A stretch of 64,000 nt of DNA from Luteolibacter sp. LG18 (lineage in GTDB: Bacteria; Verrucomicrobiota; Verrucomicrobiia; Verrucomicrobiales; Akkermansiaceae). How positions within the stretch are numbered: position 1 is the stretch's first letter; each line of letters starts with the position of its first letter. Positions 51,700-61,632 of this stretch are shown piece after piece. The notes under the pieces are model-generated. The model ran no database searches. It was given only the letters and a program-made list of their open reading frames with translations, and had not been told where the DNA came from. The position numbers and the translations under genes were made by a program. Location of the stretch: the NCBI RefSeq assembly GCF_036322585.1, contig NZ_AP024600.1, positions 2,542,001-2,606,000 of the forward strand, in the 5' to 3' direction.

Positions 51700-53379
51700 A
51701 TGATCCGCTGGATTCCGACTTTCCTCCTGATGCCGGTGCTCGCGACGGCGGCCGGGGAGCCCGCCCCTGCCAAACCCGGCAATCCCGAGGTAGCGGCGAT
51801 GATTCCCGCCGCGGTGGCGGCGATCGCGGAGCCGGGCCTGCATGAATTCCAAGGAGGCCTGAAAATGGCGGTCACGGCGGCGGATCAGGAAACCCAGGCG
51901 CATGTGGTGGAGGGGCTCGACCACCTCCACGGCGGCTGGGAGTTCGAGGCGGCGCGCCATTTCGCGGCGGCGGCGAAGCGGGATCCGAACTGCCTGTTGG
52001 CGCACTGGGGGATGGCGGTGGCGTTGATTGCCCCGAATCCGGAAACGATTTCGCAGCGGGATGCGGCGGTGGAGCGGATGCTCACGCTGGTGGACGCGGG
52101 TGTGGGCAACGAGCTCGAGCGCGGCTACGCCTACGGGCTGATCCAGTATTTCAAGGAGGGCCCGGCCGGTGCGGCGGACGCGTTCCGCAAGTTGTCCGAG
52201 CGTTTCCCGAACGACCTCCAGGCCAAGATGTTCGCGGCCCTGTTCGGCCGCGGCGGTTATGACGAGTTCGACAAGCCGACCGAGGACCAGGAACGATCGG
52301 AAAAGATCCTGTCCACCCTGCTGGACCGTTATCCGGACAGCACGGTGTTGCTCAACGCCTTGCTGACGATCCGCGCGGAGGGCCCCGACCTGGAGGCGTC
52401 GCTGCCGTTGGCGCGCAAGCTGTGCGAACTGGCGCCGAACTACCCGCCGTATTTCCAACTGCTCGGCCACTATGAGTGGCGCACCGGCAACCACGCGAAG
52501 GCGGCCGCGGCGTTTGCCCGCGCGTCCACCTTGTTCGAGGAGTGGATGAAGAACGCGAAGGTGACGGCGCTCGATTGTCCGGCCTGGGTTGCGGCGGAGA
52601 GCTACCGTGCGGTGGCGTTGGCTTCGAAGGGGGATTTCGACACGGCGTTGGCCGCTGCCACCGCGTTGGCCGGGAAAAAAGTGCCGGTCGAGCGCGCGGC
52701 ATCTCCCGGTGGCCGGATGTTGCTGTGGGAGGCGAAGACCCTGCCCGCGCGACTGCTGATGAGCCGTGGGGCCAAGGGCGATGCGGCCAAGGCGCTGGCC
52801 AGTCTGCCGAAGGCGGAGGAGATCGCCACCTACAAGGACCGCTCGCTGGCACGGTGGTATGTGGATGGGCTGCGAATCGATCTCGATGGCCTGCGCCAGA
52901 TCGATGAAGGCAAGCTCGGCGAGGCGGCCAAGGTGTCCGAGGCCTTCAGTCACCACGGCGAGACGTTCGCGCAGATCCAGAAGGTGTCGCAGGTCAGCGG
53001 CGAGCGTTCGTTCTGGAACCGTTCCTTCCGCGCGATGGAAGTGCTGGCCAGCGAACTCCGGGGGCGTCAGGCGCAGGCAGGTCCGAAGGCCGGGCAGGGC
53101 TCCGCTTACAACTGGTTCCGCGCGGCGGCCGATCGCCAGAGTCGTGCGACGATGCTGCTGCCGCCGGCGGTGTTGACGCCGATGGCGCTGCGGGTTGGTG
53201 ATTTCCAGATGGCCACCGGCAAGCCGGCGGACGCGGTGGAATCCTATCGCGAGGCGCTGAAAGCGTTTCCGAACGACATGGCCTGCCTCAAGGGGCTGGT
53301 GGCGGCCTGCGAAAAGGCCGGGTTGGCCGAGGAGGCGACCAAGGTTCGGGGACAGATCGAGGCATTGTCCGCGCCCTGA
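51700..53379 (+). CDS. Exported TPR protein
   Basis: 559 residues from the ATG at 51700, with a signal peptide (TFLLMPVLATAAGE). About a dozen TPR-like helix pairs fill the protein (HVVEGLDHLHGGWEFEAARHFAAAAKRDPN; ANYPPYFQLLGHYEWRTGNHAKAAAAFARAS; MALRVGDFQMATGKPADAVESYREALKAFPNDMACLKGLV). This is the long TPR type common in periplasmic assembly or gliding-type systems; the role is unknown. The last 136 bp overlap the convergent HupE-like gene. Confidence 0.88.
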   Translation: MIRWIPTFLLMPVLATAAGEPAPAKPGNPEVAAMIPAAVAAIAEPGLHEFQGGLKMAVTAADQETQAHVVEGLDHLHGGWEFEAARHFAAAAKRDPNCLLAHWGMAVALIAPNPETISQRDAAVERMLTLVDAGVGNELERGYAYGLIQYFKEGPAGAADAFRKLSERFPNDLQAKMFAALFGRGGYDEFDKPTEDQERSEKILSTLLDRYPDSTVLLNALLTIRAEGPDLEASLPLARKLCELAPNYPPYFQLLGHYEWRTGNHAKAAAAFARASTLFEEWMKNAKVTALDCPAWVAAESYRAVALASKGDFDTALAAATALAGKKVPVERAASPGGRMLLWEAKTLPARLLMSRGAKGDAAKALASLPKAEEIATYKDRSLARWYVDGLRIDLDGLRQIDEGKLGEAAKVSEAFSHHGETFAQIQKVSQVSGERSFWNRSFRAMEVLASELRGRQAQAGPKAGQGSAYNWFRAAADRQSRATMLLPPAVLTPMALRVGDFQMATGKPADAVESYREALKAFPNDMACLKGLVAACEKAGLAEEATKVRGQIEALSAP

Positions 53380-53975
53380 CGGGATTTGGGTGGGTGTAGC
53401 CACCAGCCGGTCATCAGCAGGCCGGTGGCGGCGAGCCAGCTTCCGAGGACCCGCACCACGATGCGGGTCCAGGCGGGCTTGAGCGCGAGCACGAGACCGG
53501 AGGCGAGGAGAAAGAAGATGGCGGCGACGACCGCTCCTCCGAGGGTGGCCATCGTGCCGCCGCCTTCCGTCCGCAGGTCGAGGCCCTCGATCCAGCCGTG
53601 GAGGGCGGTGACGATGGCGGCAAGACCGGCGACGAACGCGGGCTTGAGTTTGCAATCGGTCGCAATCAGGAGGCCGAGGACGAGGAAGGTGGCCGCGGCG
53701 AGGGGATAGCCGGGAGCTGTGCCCCAGGTGAGGCCGAGGTGGCCGCCGATGAGCCAGGCGACGGGGATGATAAAAAGGGCCTTTCGGGCTGCTGCCGCGC
53801 CGCGGAGGCCGGCGAAGAGTCCGATGGCAGCGAGGGGCACGCAGGTTTCCGGTGAGAGCGCGAAATGGCTCGCGCCATCGTAGAGCGGCCCTAGGCCGGT
53901 CGTGACCACATGGGCGTTCGCGGCGGCGGTTCCCAGCAGGGAAACGAGGGCGATGGGAAGGAGGCGGCGTTTCAT
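53244..53975 (-). CDS. HupE/UreJ-like membrane protein (second of a pair), with antisense-overlapping tail
   Basis: 243 residues. A signal and six predicted helices span about 1-197, with HVVTTGLGPLYDGASHFALSPE as the HupE-like first loop and GHLGLTWG, ALHGWIEGLD as later ones. The last 46 residues are read backward through the 3' end of the TPR gene and have no membrane pattern, so the natural stop was probably lost or moved. Start overlaps the upstream HupE stop (ATGA). HupE/UreJ proteins are nickel- or cobalt-type permeases. Confidence 0.78.
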   Translation of the reverse strand: MKRRLLPIALVSLLGTAAANAHVVTTGLGPLYDGASHFALSPETCVPLAAIGLFAGLRGAAAARKALFIIPVAWLIGGHLGLTWGTAPGYPLAAATFLVLGLLIATDCKLKPAFVAGLAAIVTALHGWIEGLDLRTEGGGTMATLGGAVVAAIFFLLASGLVLALKPAWTRIVVRVLGSWLAATGLLMTGWWLHPPKSRQGADNASICPRTLVASSANPAFSQAATSPLRQAMSFGNAFSASR

Positions 53976-54583
53976 GCCAGCGCTTCCTTGGCGAACCAGA
54001 ACCCCGCCAGCGAGATTGCGATCCCGGCTCCCCGCAGCGAGATCCGGCCGCCCTTCCACTTGTGGATCAGGCCGATGGCGATGCCCACGCCGTGGAGGCA
54101 GCCGGTGGCGATGACGAAACCGAGGCTGTAGAGCAGGCCGTTCTGGCCCTCTGGCAACTCGGTGCCGTGGGCGTGGCCATGGAAGAGCCCGAAGATGCCG
54201 ACCAGCACGGCGGCGATCCACAGCGGCGGGCGGGCTTCGAAGGCGACCATGCCGCCGAGCAGGATGGCGGAAAGCGCGATGCCGATTTCGGTGCCGGGAA
54301 GGGGAGCGCCGATCAGGCCGAGGAAACCGCCGATGGCCATGACCAGCGGGAAGGCGACCGGCAGCACCCACACCGCGGGCGCGCGGAGTTGGGCTCCCCA
54401 CAGGCCCACGGCGATCATCGCGAGGATGTGATCCCAGCCGGACCACGGGTGACCGAAGCCGGTGGCGAATCCCGCGGCCTCGCCATGGGCGGCATGCGCA
54501 TGGGCGGGGCACGCCAGCGCCAGCAGGAGCAGGGCGACGGGAAGGGCCGTGCGGCGGGGTGAAGGCGCGGGATTTCGGAGCAT
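53972..54583 (-). CDS. HupE/UreJ family metal permease
   Basis: 203 residues. The signal ends in HAHAAHGE. Seven helices carry the two HupE hallmarks: GFGHPWSGWDHILAMIAVGLWGAQ and IFGLFHGHAHGTELP, with histidines and acidic residues suited to Ni or Co. No hydrogenase or urease gene is nearby, so the metal and client are unknown. It is divergent from the giant surface-protein gene across 172 bp. Confidence 0.9.
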   Translation of the reverse strand: MLRNPAPSPRRTALPVALLLLALACPAHAHAAHGEAAGFATGFGHPWSGWDHILAMIAVGLWGAQLRAPAVWVLPVAFPLVMAIGGFLGLIGAPLPGTEIGIALSAILLGGMVAFEARPPLWIAAVLVGIFGLFHGHAHGTELPEGQNGLLYSLGFVIATGCLHGVGIAIGLIHKWKGGRISLRGAGIAISLAGFWFAKEALA

Positions 54584-54755
54584 GCGTTTCCGGGATACGG
54601 GCCATCGGCCCCAATCGTGTCCAGCTTTTCGTGGTGACGGAGCTGGGGCAAGGGGATTGCGTTTCCCTCAAGTACTCTTGCCGTGGAGCCATTGTCGTCA
54701 CGGCCGGGATCAGAGGAGGATGCGAGGGTAGTCTTCCCGCTCCCGCGTTTTCGCC

Positions 54756-57700
54756 ATGCCTCGCCCCGCTTTGTTCCGTCCGTTCGTCTCCGCCGCCACG
54801 CTGTTCGCGTGCGCCGGTCTCTCCCAAGCCGCCCAGTTGAAGGGCTATTGGGAATTCGCCAGCCCGGCCTCGGGCGGTAACTTCTCCGGTGTGACGGTGG
54901 GTGGTGCCGCCGCTCCGAATCTGGTGATCGAGGGCACGGCTCCCACTTACAGTGCCACATTGGCAGATGACGCGACACCCACGCCGGTGACGACGCTCAA
55001 TGGCGTGGTCACCACGGTGGCTGGAGCGGCCAACCGGCTCAAGCTCACCCACGGCATCACGCCGAACGGCGGCAGCACGACGGTGGTGAACAAATACACG
55101 CTGATGTTCGACGTGTTCTCGCCGAGCGCGAGCCGCGGCACGTGGCGCAGCTTTTACCAGACGAACCCGGTCAACAACGACGACGCGGAGTTCTTCATCA
55201 AGAACGCCAGCACCGCGGAAACCCTCGGCATCGCCGAGATCGGTTACTCCGGCGCGATGTCGGCCGGGAAGTGGCACCGCGTGGTGATCTCGGTGGACCT
55301 CGGGACGAGCATCGTGAGCTACGTGGATGGAGCCCTCTTCAAGACCCACAGCGCGGGAACCTTGAACGGGCACTTCGCGCTCCAGTCGTCGATCCTGCTC
55401 TTCGGGGACAACAACGGGGAAAACAACCCGCTCAACGTCGGGGCCGTCGCGATCTGGGACGGGGCGATGACCGCCGCCGAGGCCACCGCGCTGGGCAAGG
55501 CCGGGGTGGCGGTTTCGACCGTGCCGCCGGTGAACCATGCGCCGGTGATCGCGCAGGGTGCCACCACTTCGCTGGATGCCGTCAAGGACGGGGCAGCGGT
55601 CGCCACGACGTTCAACGGCAGCGATTCGGATGGCGATGCGATCACCTGGAGCGTCACCACGCCTGCGTCGCACGGCGCGGTCCAACTCACCGGCAGCAAC
55701 GCGACCTGTCCGCTTTCCTACACGCCGGCGGCAGGCTATTCCGGCACGGATTCGTTTGTGATCCGGGCCAGCGACGGCACCGATAGTAGTTCCACTACCG
55801 TCTACGTGGTGGTCACGGAATCCTCCGCCACGCCGCGGTTGACCGGTTTGTGGGAGTTCAACAACGCGGCCAACCGCAACCAAGCGACCATCGGTTTCGA
55901 CCTGGAGCCGATCGGCAGCGGATTCAGCACGGTGACCGGCATCGATGGCGCGGACGGCGCGGTGCAGGTGGCCGTGGGCAGCTATTACAAGGTCACGCAC
56001 GGCGTGCAGCCGAACGGCGGTGCCACGGCCAAGCGTGCGAACCAGTATTCGCTGGTGTGGGACATCAAGATCCCCACCGCCAGCGCGTCGATCTACAAGA
56101 ACCTCCTCCAGACGACGCTCGGCAACAACGACGACGGCGACCTGTTCATCAACACGACCAACAACATCGGGGTGAATGCCGGACTCGGCGGCTATTCCGC
56201 GTCCGCCATTTCCACCAATGCCTGGCACCGCGTGGTGCTCACGGTGAACAACGGCACGGGCCGCAACGTGTGGGTGGATGGTGTGAAGGTGCTCAGCGGT
56301 TCGGTGGGGGCGCTCGATGAAACCCGCTACGGCTTGCTGGGCCAGATACTGGCCTTCGCCGACGATGATGGGGAAGACGGCGCGATCGCGGTTTCGTCCA
56401 TGGCGTCGTTCAATGGCGTGCTGTCGGACAACCAGATCGCGCTGCTGGCGGGCGCGGGCACCCCGATGGATGTGGCGCTGCCGCCGAAGCCGGCTCCATA
56501 CGCGCTGTGGCAGTTCGATGAGCCGACCCGCCCGGAGGCTCCGACGGTGGGAAGCAGCCGCCTTGTTCGCAACGGCGCGATGTTCAGCCAGGTGGCCGGT
56601 CGGGCCGCGGGCGATGGCGCCATCGAGATCGGCGCGGGCAGCCACTATCTCGTGCCGCACGGCGTCGCGGCCAATGGCGGCGGCAGCAAGGTGAACGAGT
56701 ATTCCATCCTGTGGGATGTGAAGTATTCGAACGCGGGAACCACCAAATCGCTTTATCAAACCACGCTCGCGAACAGCGACGACGCCGAGTTGACGGTGGA
56801 TGCCACCGGCAAGGTGGGCCACGCCGGATTGGGGGGGATATCCTCGCAGTCGACCTCCGCAAGCACGTGGTGCCGCGTGGTGATGGTGGTGAAGAACGGC
56901 ACGGACCGCAGCCTCTACGTGAATGGCTCGCTGTGGGTTGACGGCAATGCGGGCGTGGTGGATGACAGCTACGCGCTCGATCCAGCGGGCTTCTTGGCTT
57001 TCGCCGATGACAATGGCGGCGACGACACCATCGATGTCACCACGCTCGCCGTGTGGGGCCGCGCGCTGACGCCCGGCGAGGTGCTGGTGCTGGGCGATGC
57101 CTCCGTGGCCGCCGCCGACGGCGTCACGCCGGTGAGTCCGAACCATGTGCCGGTCATCACCGAGGGCGAAACCTACACGCTCAACGCCACCAAGAATGGC
57201 GGCGCGGTCGCGGCCACTGTTCACGCGACGGATGCGGACGGCGAGGCTCTTTCCTGGATGGTTTCAACCCCGGCCACCAGCGGCACGGTCAATGTTGCCG
57301 GTGCCAACACTTCCGCCGGGGTGAGCTACACGCCCGCGAATGGGTTCTCCGGGTTGGACTCGTTCGTGGTCCGGGTGTCGGACGGTTGGTCCACCGACAC
57401 GATCACGTTCAATGTGACCGTCACCAATCCCTTCGCCGATCCGGTGCTGACGATCATGTCGGCCCACGGCACGCCCGCGCCAGCGGTTGGCACTTATCCG
57501 AATGCCCGCGGCACGGTGTTGAACAACAGCGTGAGCGACGAGGCCACCGCGACGTCCCGTTACCACTGCATCGGCTGGTCGATGGTGGGGGATGGCCCGC
57601 ACAGCGGCACCGCCTCCTCGATGTCGATGACGCTGACCCGCGATTCCACGCTCACGTGGCTGTGGCAGACCGAATATCGTGTCGAGCTCGCGATCAGTGG

Positions 57701-60700
57701 TTCCGGCACCATCAGCGCGTCGAGCGGCTGGTATGAGGCGAACCGTCCGGTCCAGATCACCGCCACCCCGGCGGCAGGTTACTATTTCGCCGGTTGGAGC
57801 GGTGACACCACCGGCTGCACGATGGGAGGAAAGAGCATCGTGGTCCCGGTGAGCCGCGCCCACGCGACCATCACCGCGAACTTCGCCGCGGTGGAGAATT
57901 TCACCGTCGTCGGCCTGCCGGACACGCAGAACTACTGCAACGCGGCGAACGCCTCGCTCGGCATTTACGACAAGCAGACGCAGTGGGTGATCGACAACAA
58001 GGAGACGCTCAACATCAAGTTCCTCACCCACCTCGGCGACATCGTCGACAGCGCCACCAACACCGGCCAGTGGAACATCGCCACCGCCGCCATGGGCAAG
58101 CTGGACACGAAGCTTCCGTATGGCGTCTGCACCGGCAACCACGACCTCGCCAACGGCTCCACCCACTACCTCGACCGCTTCGGGCCCACCCATCCGCGCT
58201 GGGTCGATCCCGCGACCAGCCAGGTTTACAACTGGTATCAGGGGGCCTCGCCGCGCGGCTACAGCTCGTTCCAGGTGATCACGGTGAACGGCCGGGACTA
58301 CATGTTCCTCCACATCGACTGCGATTGCCCGGACTCCGACATGGCCTGGGCCGCCACCGTGCTCAGCCAGCACCCGCGCACCGTGACCTTCCTCACCACC
58401 CACGACTACCTCGCGGAAACGGGGGCCTCCAGTTCCTCCGGCAGCGGCACCGGCCAGCGTGGCCGCGTGAACTGGCCGACCGGCTACATCAGCGTCGGTC
58501 CGGACCGCAATCCCGTCACCGACATCTGGAACACCCTGGTGAGGCCGTTCAACCAGGTCTACATGGTGATCTGCGGCCACAATTTCGCGCAGTACAACGT
58601 CGATGACACCAACGCGGCGGGCAAGACGGTCCACCAGGTCATCGCCGACTACCAGACGCTGCCGAACGGCGGCAACGGCTTCCTGCGCATCATGGAATTC
58701 CGCCCGGCGCAGAACCAGATCTACAACACAACCTACTCGCCGCATCTCGGGCGTTACATGTCGAACACCGGCAGCCCGTCCGCGCAGCTCACGTCCGACA
58801 ACACCGGCATGCTCGACCTCACCGACAAGAACGGCGGCGAGTTCCTGCTGACCACCGACTTCGACACCCGCTTCAACCACAATCTCACGATCGTTTCGGC
58901 GCAGCCGACCGTTTCGCCCGCCGTCGGCACGGTGAGCATCGAGGAGGGCACACCGGTGGTGGCCAGCGCGGCCGACAACGTCATTGGCACCACGCGCTAC
59001 AAGTGCACCGGCTGGACGCTCACCGGCGGCCAAACCGGAGCGGGCTCGGGCAAGACGGCGTCCTTCACCATGGGCGGCGACGCCACGCTCACGTGGAACT
59101 GGGCGACCGAATACTATCTCGATACCCAGGCGACCGGCCGCGGCATCGTCAGTGTGAACAGCGGCTACCAGTCCGCGGGGGCATCCGTGACCATCCTCGC
59201 CCAGCCGGACGGCGGTGCCTCGTTCCTGCGCTGGAGCGGGGACATCGCGGGTTGCACCGTGGATGGCACCTCGATCACCGTGCCGATGACGCGCGGCCGC
59301 GGTCCGGTGACGGCGGAGTTCACCCCGCTGGTGCCGACCTACAACGTGGTGGTCGTTTCGAGCTACCCAAGCGTGACGCCGACACCGGCCAGCTATCCCT
59401 TCGAGCAGGGCACCACCGCCAGCTTCTCCGCGCAGGACTACACCGATGGCAATGTCCGCCATGTCTGCACCGGTTGGGCCACCACCGGCGGCGTGACCCA
59501 ATCCGGCAGCGGCAAGAGCACGCAAATCACGGTGACCGGGGACTTCACCTTCACCTGGCAGTGGAAGACGCAGTATCTCCTTCAGACCGGAGTAAACGGC
59601 TCCGGCACGGTGACTGGCAATGGCTCGTGGATCGATGAGGGCACCGGCGTGCAGGTCACGGCGAACGCGGGTTCCGGCGCAGGCTTCACCGTTTGGAGTG
59701 GTGACACCGCCGCGGGCACGAGTGCCGGGAATGTCTTCACGATTGCCAGCATGAGCCGTCCGGTCGGTCCGCTCATCGCGAATTTCGCCACGGGTTATCA
59801 CACGCTCACGGTGGTGTCGGATCAGGTGAACACGATCCCGGTGCCGGGCTCGTATTCCTTCCCGCATGGCTCGCAGGTCAACTTCTCCGCCCAGCCGGTG
59901 GAGAACGGTCGCAGTCGTTTCGTGCCTACCGGGTGGACGCTGGGCAATGGCACTTCCGGGGAGTCCACATCGGGCAGCTTCACGATCAATGCCGACACCA
60001 CGCTCACGTGGAGCTGGAGCCCGCAGGTGGTGCTGGAGATCGCCGGTGGCTCGGAAGGTTCGATCCTGCCGACCAATGCGGGCGGCTGGCACACGCTCGG
60101 CACCACGGTTACATTGCATGCGCAACCGGCGTCCGACTTCGGGTTCGCCGCGTGGCGCGGGGATGTGAATGGTGCACCGGTTTCGCCGGACCTCACGCTT
60201 ACGCTCGACCAGCCGCGCACAATCGCCGCGGACTTCAAGGCGGTGGCCGCTCCCGGAGGCACGCCGAAATGGTGGCTGGAGCGCCATGGCAAGGTGACCG
60301 GCGGCAACCTCGCCGCGGCGGAGCAGGCCGATGCCGATGGTGACGGCAAGACCGCCGCCGAGGAGTTCGTCGCGGGCATGGACGATCTCGATGCCGCGAG
60401 AACGTTCGGCGTGACCGGCCTTCAGAAAACCGCGGCGAACAAGCTGGCCCTGAGTTGGCCGGGCGCGGCGGGCCGCAGCTACGGCATCTGGTCATCTCCC
60501 GACCTGCAAACGCCGTTCACGCTGGTGCGGGATGGCATCCCGGCGACCGAACCGTTGACCACCGCCGATGTCACCCTGACGGGTGGCGCCAAGGCGTTCT
60601 ACAAGGTGAAGGCGGATCTGCTTCCCGGCTCCACTTTGGATCCTGATTCGCTGGCCACCTCCGTCGCGCCCAAACCCGGCAGCCTGGTGCGCGTGATGAA

Positions 60701-61547
60701 GTTCATCCCCGCCGGCGCCTTCACGATGGGTGATGACAACGGCGGCGAGCAATCGGCGATGCCGGCCCACCCGGTGCAGGTGTCCGCGTTCTACATGGAC
60801 AAGTTCGAGGTGACGCTCGGCGATTGGAAAACGGTCGCGACCTGGGCGCTGGCGCACGGTTACGACATTCCGCTCAATCTCACCTTCAATCCGCCGCTCG
60901 ATCATCCGGCCCCGGCGGTGTCGTGGTATGATGCGGTGAAGTGGTGCAACGCCCGCTCCGAGATGGAGGGCCGCGTGCCCGCCTACTACACCGATACGAC
61001 CACCACCACCGTCTATCGCACGGGCACGGTCGATCTGGTTTCCGCCAACGTGAACTGGGCGGGCAACGGCTACCGCCTGCCGACCGAGGCCGAGTGGGAG
61101 CGCGCGTCCCGCGGTGGCCTGGAAGGGAAGACCTACAGTTGGGGCAACGAGCCGCTCAATGGCCGCACCAATGGCTGGCAATACCAGCAGGCCATCGATC
61201 ACACCGAGGCACCCTATCCGCTCAGCACGCCGGTCGGTTACTTCGATGGTCACCAGGCCGTGCCGGGGCCCGACATGGCGAATGGCTTCGGGCTCTACGA
61301 CATGTCCGGCAACGTCTGGGAATGGTGCTGGGACCGCTACTCGGACTACGAGAAGCCGAAGCTCTTCGATCCGAAGGGGCCGGACACCGGCGGCACCCGC
61401 CTGACCCGTGGTGGGAGCTGGTGGAACAACGAGGCGGACATGACCAACGCACACCGCTATCCATTCCCTCCGGTCGGGGAGACGATCTACGGCCAGATCG
61501 GTTTCCGCACCATCCGTGCCGCCGCGCCGAACGAGATCCCGCATTGA
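54756..61547 (+). CDS. Giant surface protein: LamG, cadherin-like, InlB-type repeats, metallophosphatase and SUMF1-type domains
   Basis: 2263 residues. A signal peptide (about 1-26) is followed by LamG-like domain 1 (27-245), a cadherin/Ig-like repeat (258-355), LamG 2 and 3 (360-575, 585-775), a second cadherin-like repeat (790-890), one InlB-type unit (890-1045, WSGD), a calcineurin-like phosphatase domain (1046-1375; DTQ, GDIVD, GNHD, TTHDY, CGHN), three further InlB-type units (1375-1840), an EF-hand-like DADGDGKTAAEEF, and a C-terminal SUMF1/FGE-like domain (about 1975-2255; RLPTEAEWERA, DMSGNVWEWCWDRY, RGGSWW, GFRTIRAA). The SUMF1 part lacks the active-site cysteine pair. It is probably exported and multidomain-adhesive. 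Confidence 0.9.
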   Translation: MPRPALFRPFVSAATLFACAGLSQAAQLKGYWEFASPASGGNFSGVTVGGAAAPNLVIEGTAPTYSATLADDATPTPVTTLNGVVTTVAGAANRLKLTHGITPNGGSTTVVNKYTLMFDVFSPSASRGTWRSFYQTNPVNNDDAEFFIKNASTAETLGIAEIGYSGAMSAGKWHRVVISVDLGTSIVSYVDGALFKTHSAGTLNGHFALQSSILLFGDNNGENNPLNVGAVAIWDGAMTAAEATALGKAGVAVSTVPPVNHAPVIAQGATTSLDAVKDGAAVATTFNGSDSDGDAITWSVTTPASHGAVQLTGSNATCPLSYTPAAGYSGTDSFVIRASDGTDSSSTTVYVVVTESSATPRLTGLWEFNNAANRNQATIGFDLEPIGSGFSTVTGIDGADGAVQVAVGSYYKVTHGVQPNGGATAKRANQYSLVWDIKIPTASASIYKNLLQTTLGNNDDGDLFINTTNNIGVNAGLGGYSASAISTNAWHRVVLTVNNGTGRNVWVDGVKVLSGSVGALDETRYGLLGQILAFADDDGEDGAIAVSSMASFNGVLSDNQIALLAGAGTPMDVALPPKPAPYALWQFDEPTRPEAPTVGSSRLVRNGAMFSQVAGRAAGDGAIEIGAGSHYLVPHGVAANGGGSKVNEYSILWDVKYSNAGTTKSLYQTTLANSDDAELTVDATGKVGHAGLGGISSQSTSASTWCRVVMVVKNGTDRSLYVNGSLWVDGNAGVVDDSYALDPAGFLAFADDNGGDDTIDVTTLAVWGRALTPGEVLVLGDASVAAADGVTPVSPNHVPVITEGETYTLNATKNGGAVAATVHATDADGEALSWMVSTPATSGTVNVAGANTSAGVSYTPANGFSGLDSFVVRVSDGWSTDTITFNVTVTNPFADPVLTIMSAHGTPAPAVGTYPNARGTVLNNSVSDEATATSRYHCIGWSMVGDGPHSGTASSMSMTLTRDSTLTWLWQTEYRVELAISGSGTISASSGWYEANRPVQITATPAAGYYFAGWSGDTTGCTMGGKSIVVPVSRAHATITANFAAVENFTVVGLPDTQNYCNAANASLGIYDKQTQWVIDNKETLNIKFLTHLGDIVDSATNTGQWNIATAAMGKLDTKLPYGVCTGNHDLANGSTHYLDRFGPTHPRWVDPATSQVYNWYQGASPRGYSSFQVITVNGRDYMFLHIDCDCPDSDMAWAATVLSQHPRTVTFLTTHDYLAETGASSSSGSGTGQRGRVNWPTGYISVGPDRNPVTDIWNTLVRPFNQVYMVICGHNFAQYNVDDTNAAGKTVHQVIADYQTLPNGGNGFLRIMEFRPAQNQIYNTTYSPHLGRYMSNTGSPSAQLTSDNTGMLDLTDKNGGEFLLTTDFDTRFNHNLTIVSAQPTVSPAVGTVSIEEGTPVVASAADNVIGTTRYKCTGWTLTGGQTGAGSGKTASFTMGGDATLTWNWATEYYLDTQATGRGIVSVNSGYQSAGASVTILAQPDGGASFLRWSGDIAGCTVDGTSITVPMTRGRGPVTAEFTPLVPTYNVVVVSSYPSVTPTPASYPFEQGTTASFSAQDYTDGNVRHVCTGWATTGGVTQSGSGKSTQITVTGDFTFTWQWKTQYLLQTGVNGSGTVTGNGSWIDEGTGVQVTANAGSGAGFTVWSGDTAAGTSAGNVFTIASMSRPVGPLIANFATGYHTLTVVSDQVNTIPVPGSYSFPHGSQVNFSAQPVENGRSRFVPTGWTLGNGTSGESTSGSFTINADTTLTWSWSPQVVLEIAGGSEGSILPTNAGGWHTLGTTVTLHAQPASDFGFAAWRGDVNGAPVSPDLTLTLDQPRTIAADFKAVAAPGGTPKWWLERHGKVTGGNLAAAEQADADGDGKTAAEEFVAGMDDLDAARTFGVTGLQKTAANKLALSWPGAAGRSYGIWSSPDLQTPFTLVRDGIPATEPLTTADVTLTGGAKAFYKVKADLLPGSTLDPDSLATSVAPKPGSLVRVMKFIPAGAFTMGDDNGGEQSAMPAHPVQVSAFYMDKFEVTLGDWKTVATWALAHGYDIPLNLTFNPPLDHPAPAVSWYDAVKWCNARSEMEGRVPAYYTDTTTTTVYRTGTVDLVSANVNWAGNGYRLPTEAEWERASRGGLEGKTYSWGNEPLNGRTNGWQYQQAIDHTEAPYPLSTPVGYFDGHQAVPGPDMANGFGLYDMSGNVWEWCWDRYSDYEKPKLFDPKGPDTGGTRLTRGGSWWNNEADMTNAHRYPFPPVGETIYGQIGFRTIRAAAPNEIPH

Positions 61548-61632
61548 TCCATCCCGGGAACGGGCAGCTTGTGACAGGACCGTTGCTTTCCCGCGCTGGT
61601 TTTGCCTTGCTTGCCCGAACCTCTTCTTCCCG

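Noticed and set aside
57264..60287. A 1007-codon open frame on the minus strand
   Set aside because: It is fully antisense to the giant surface protein, is rich in Arg/Gly/His and has no domain pattern. Long antisense frames are expected at this GC content and codon usage.
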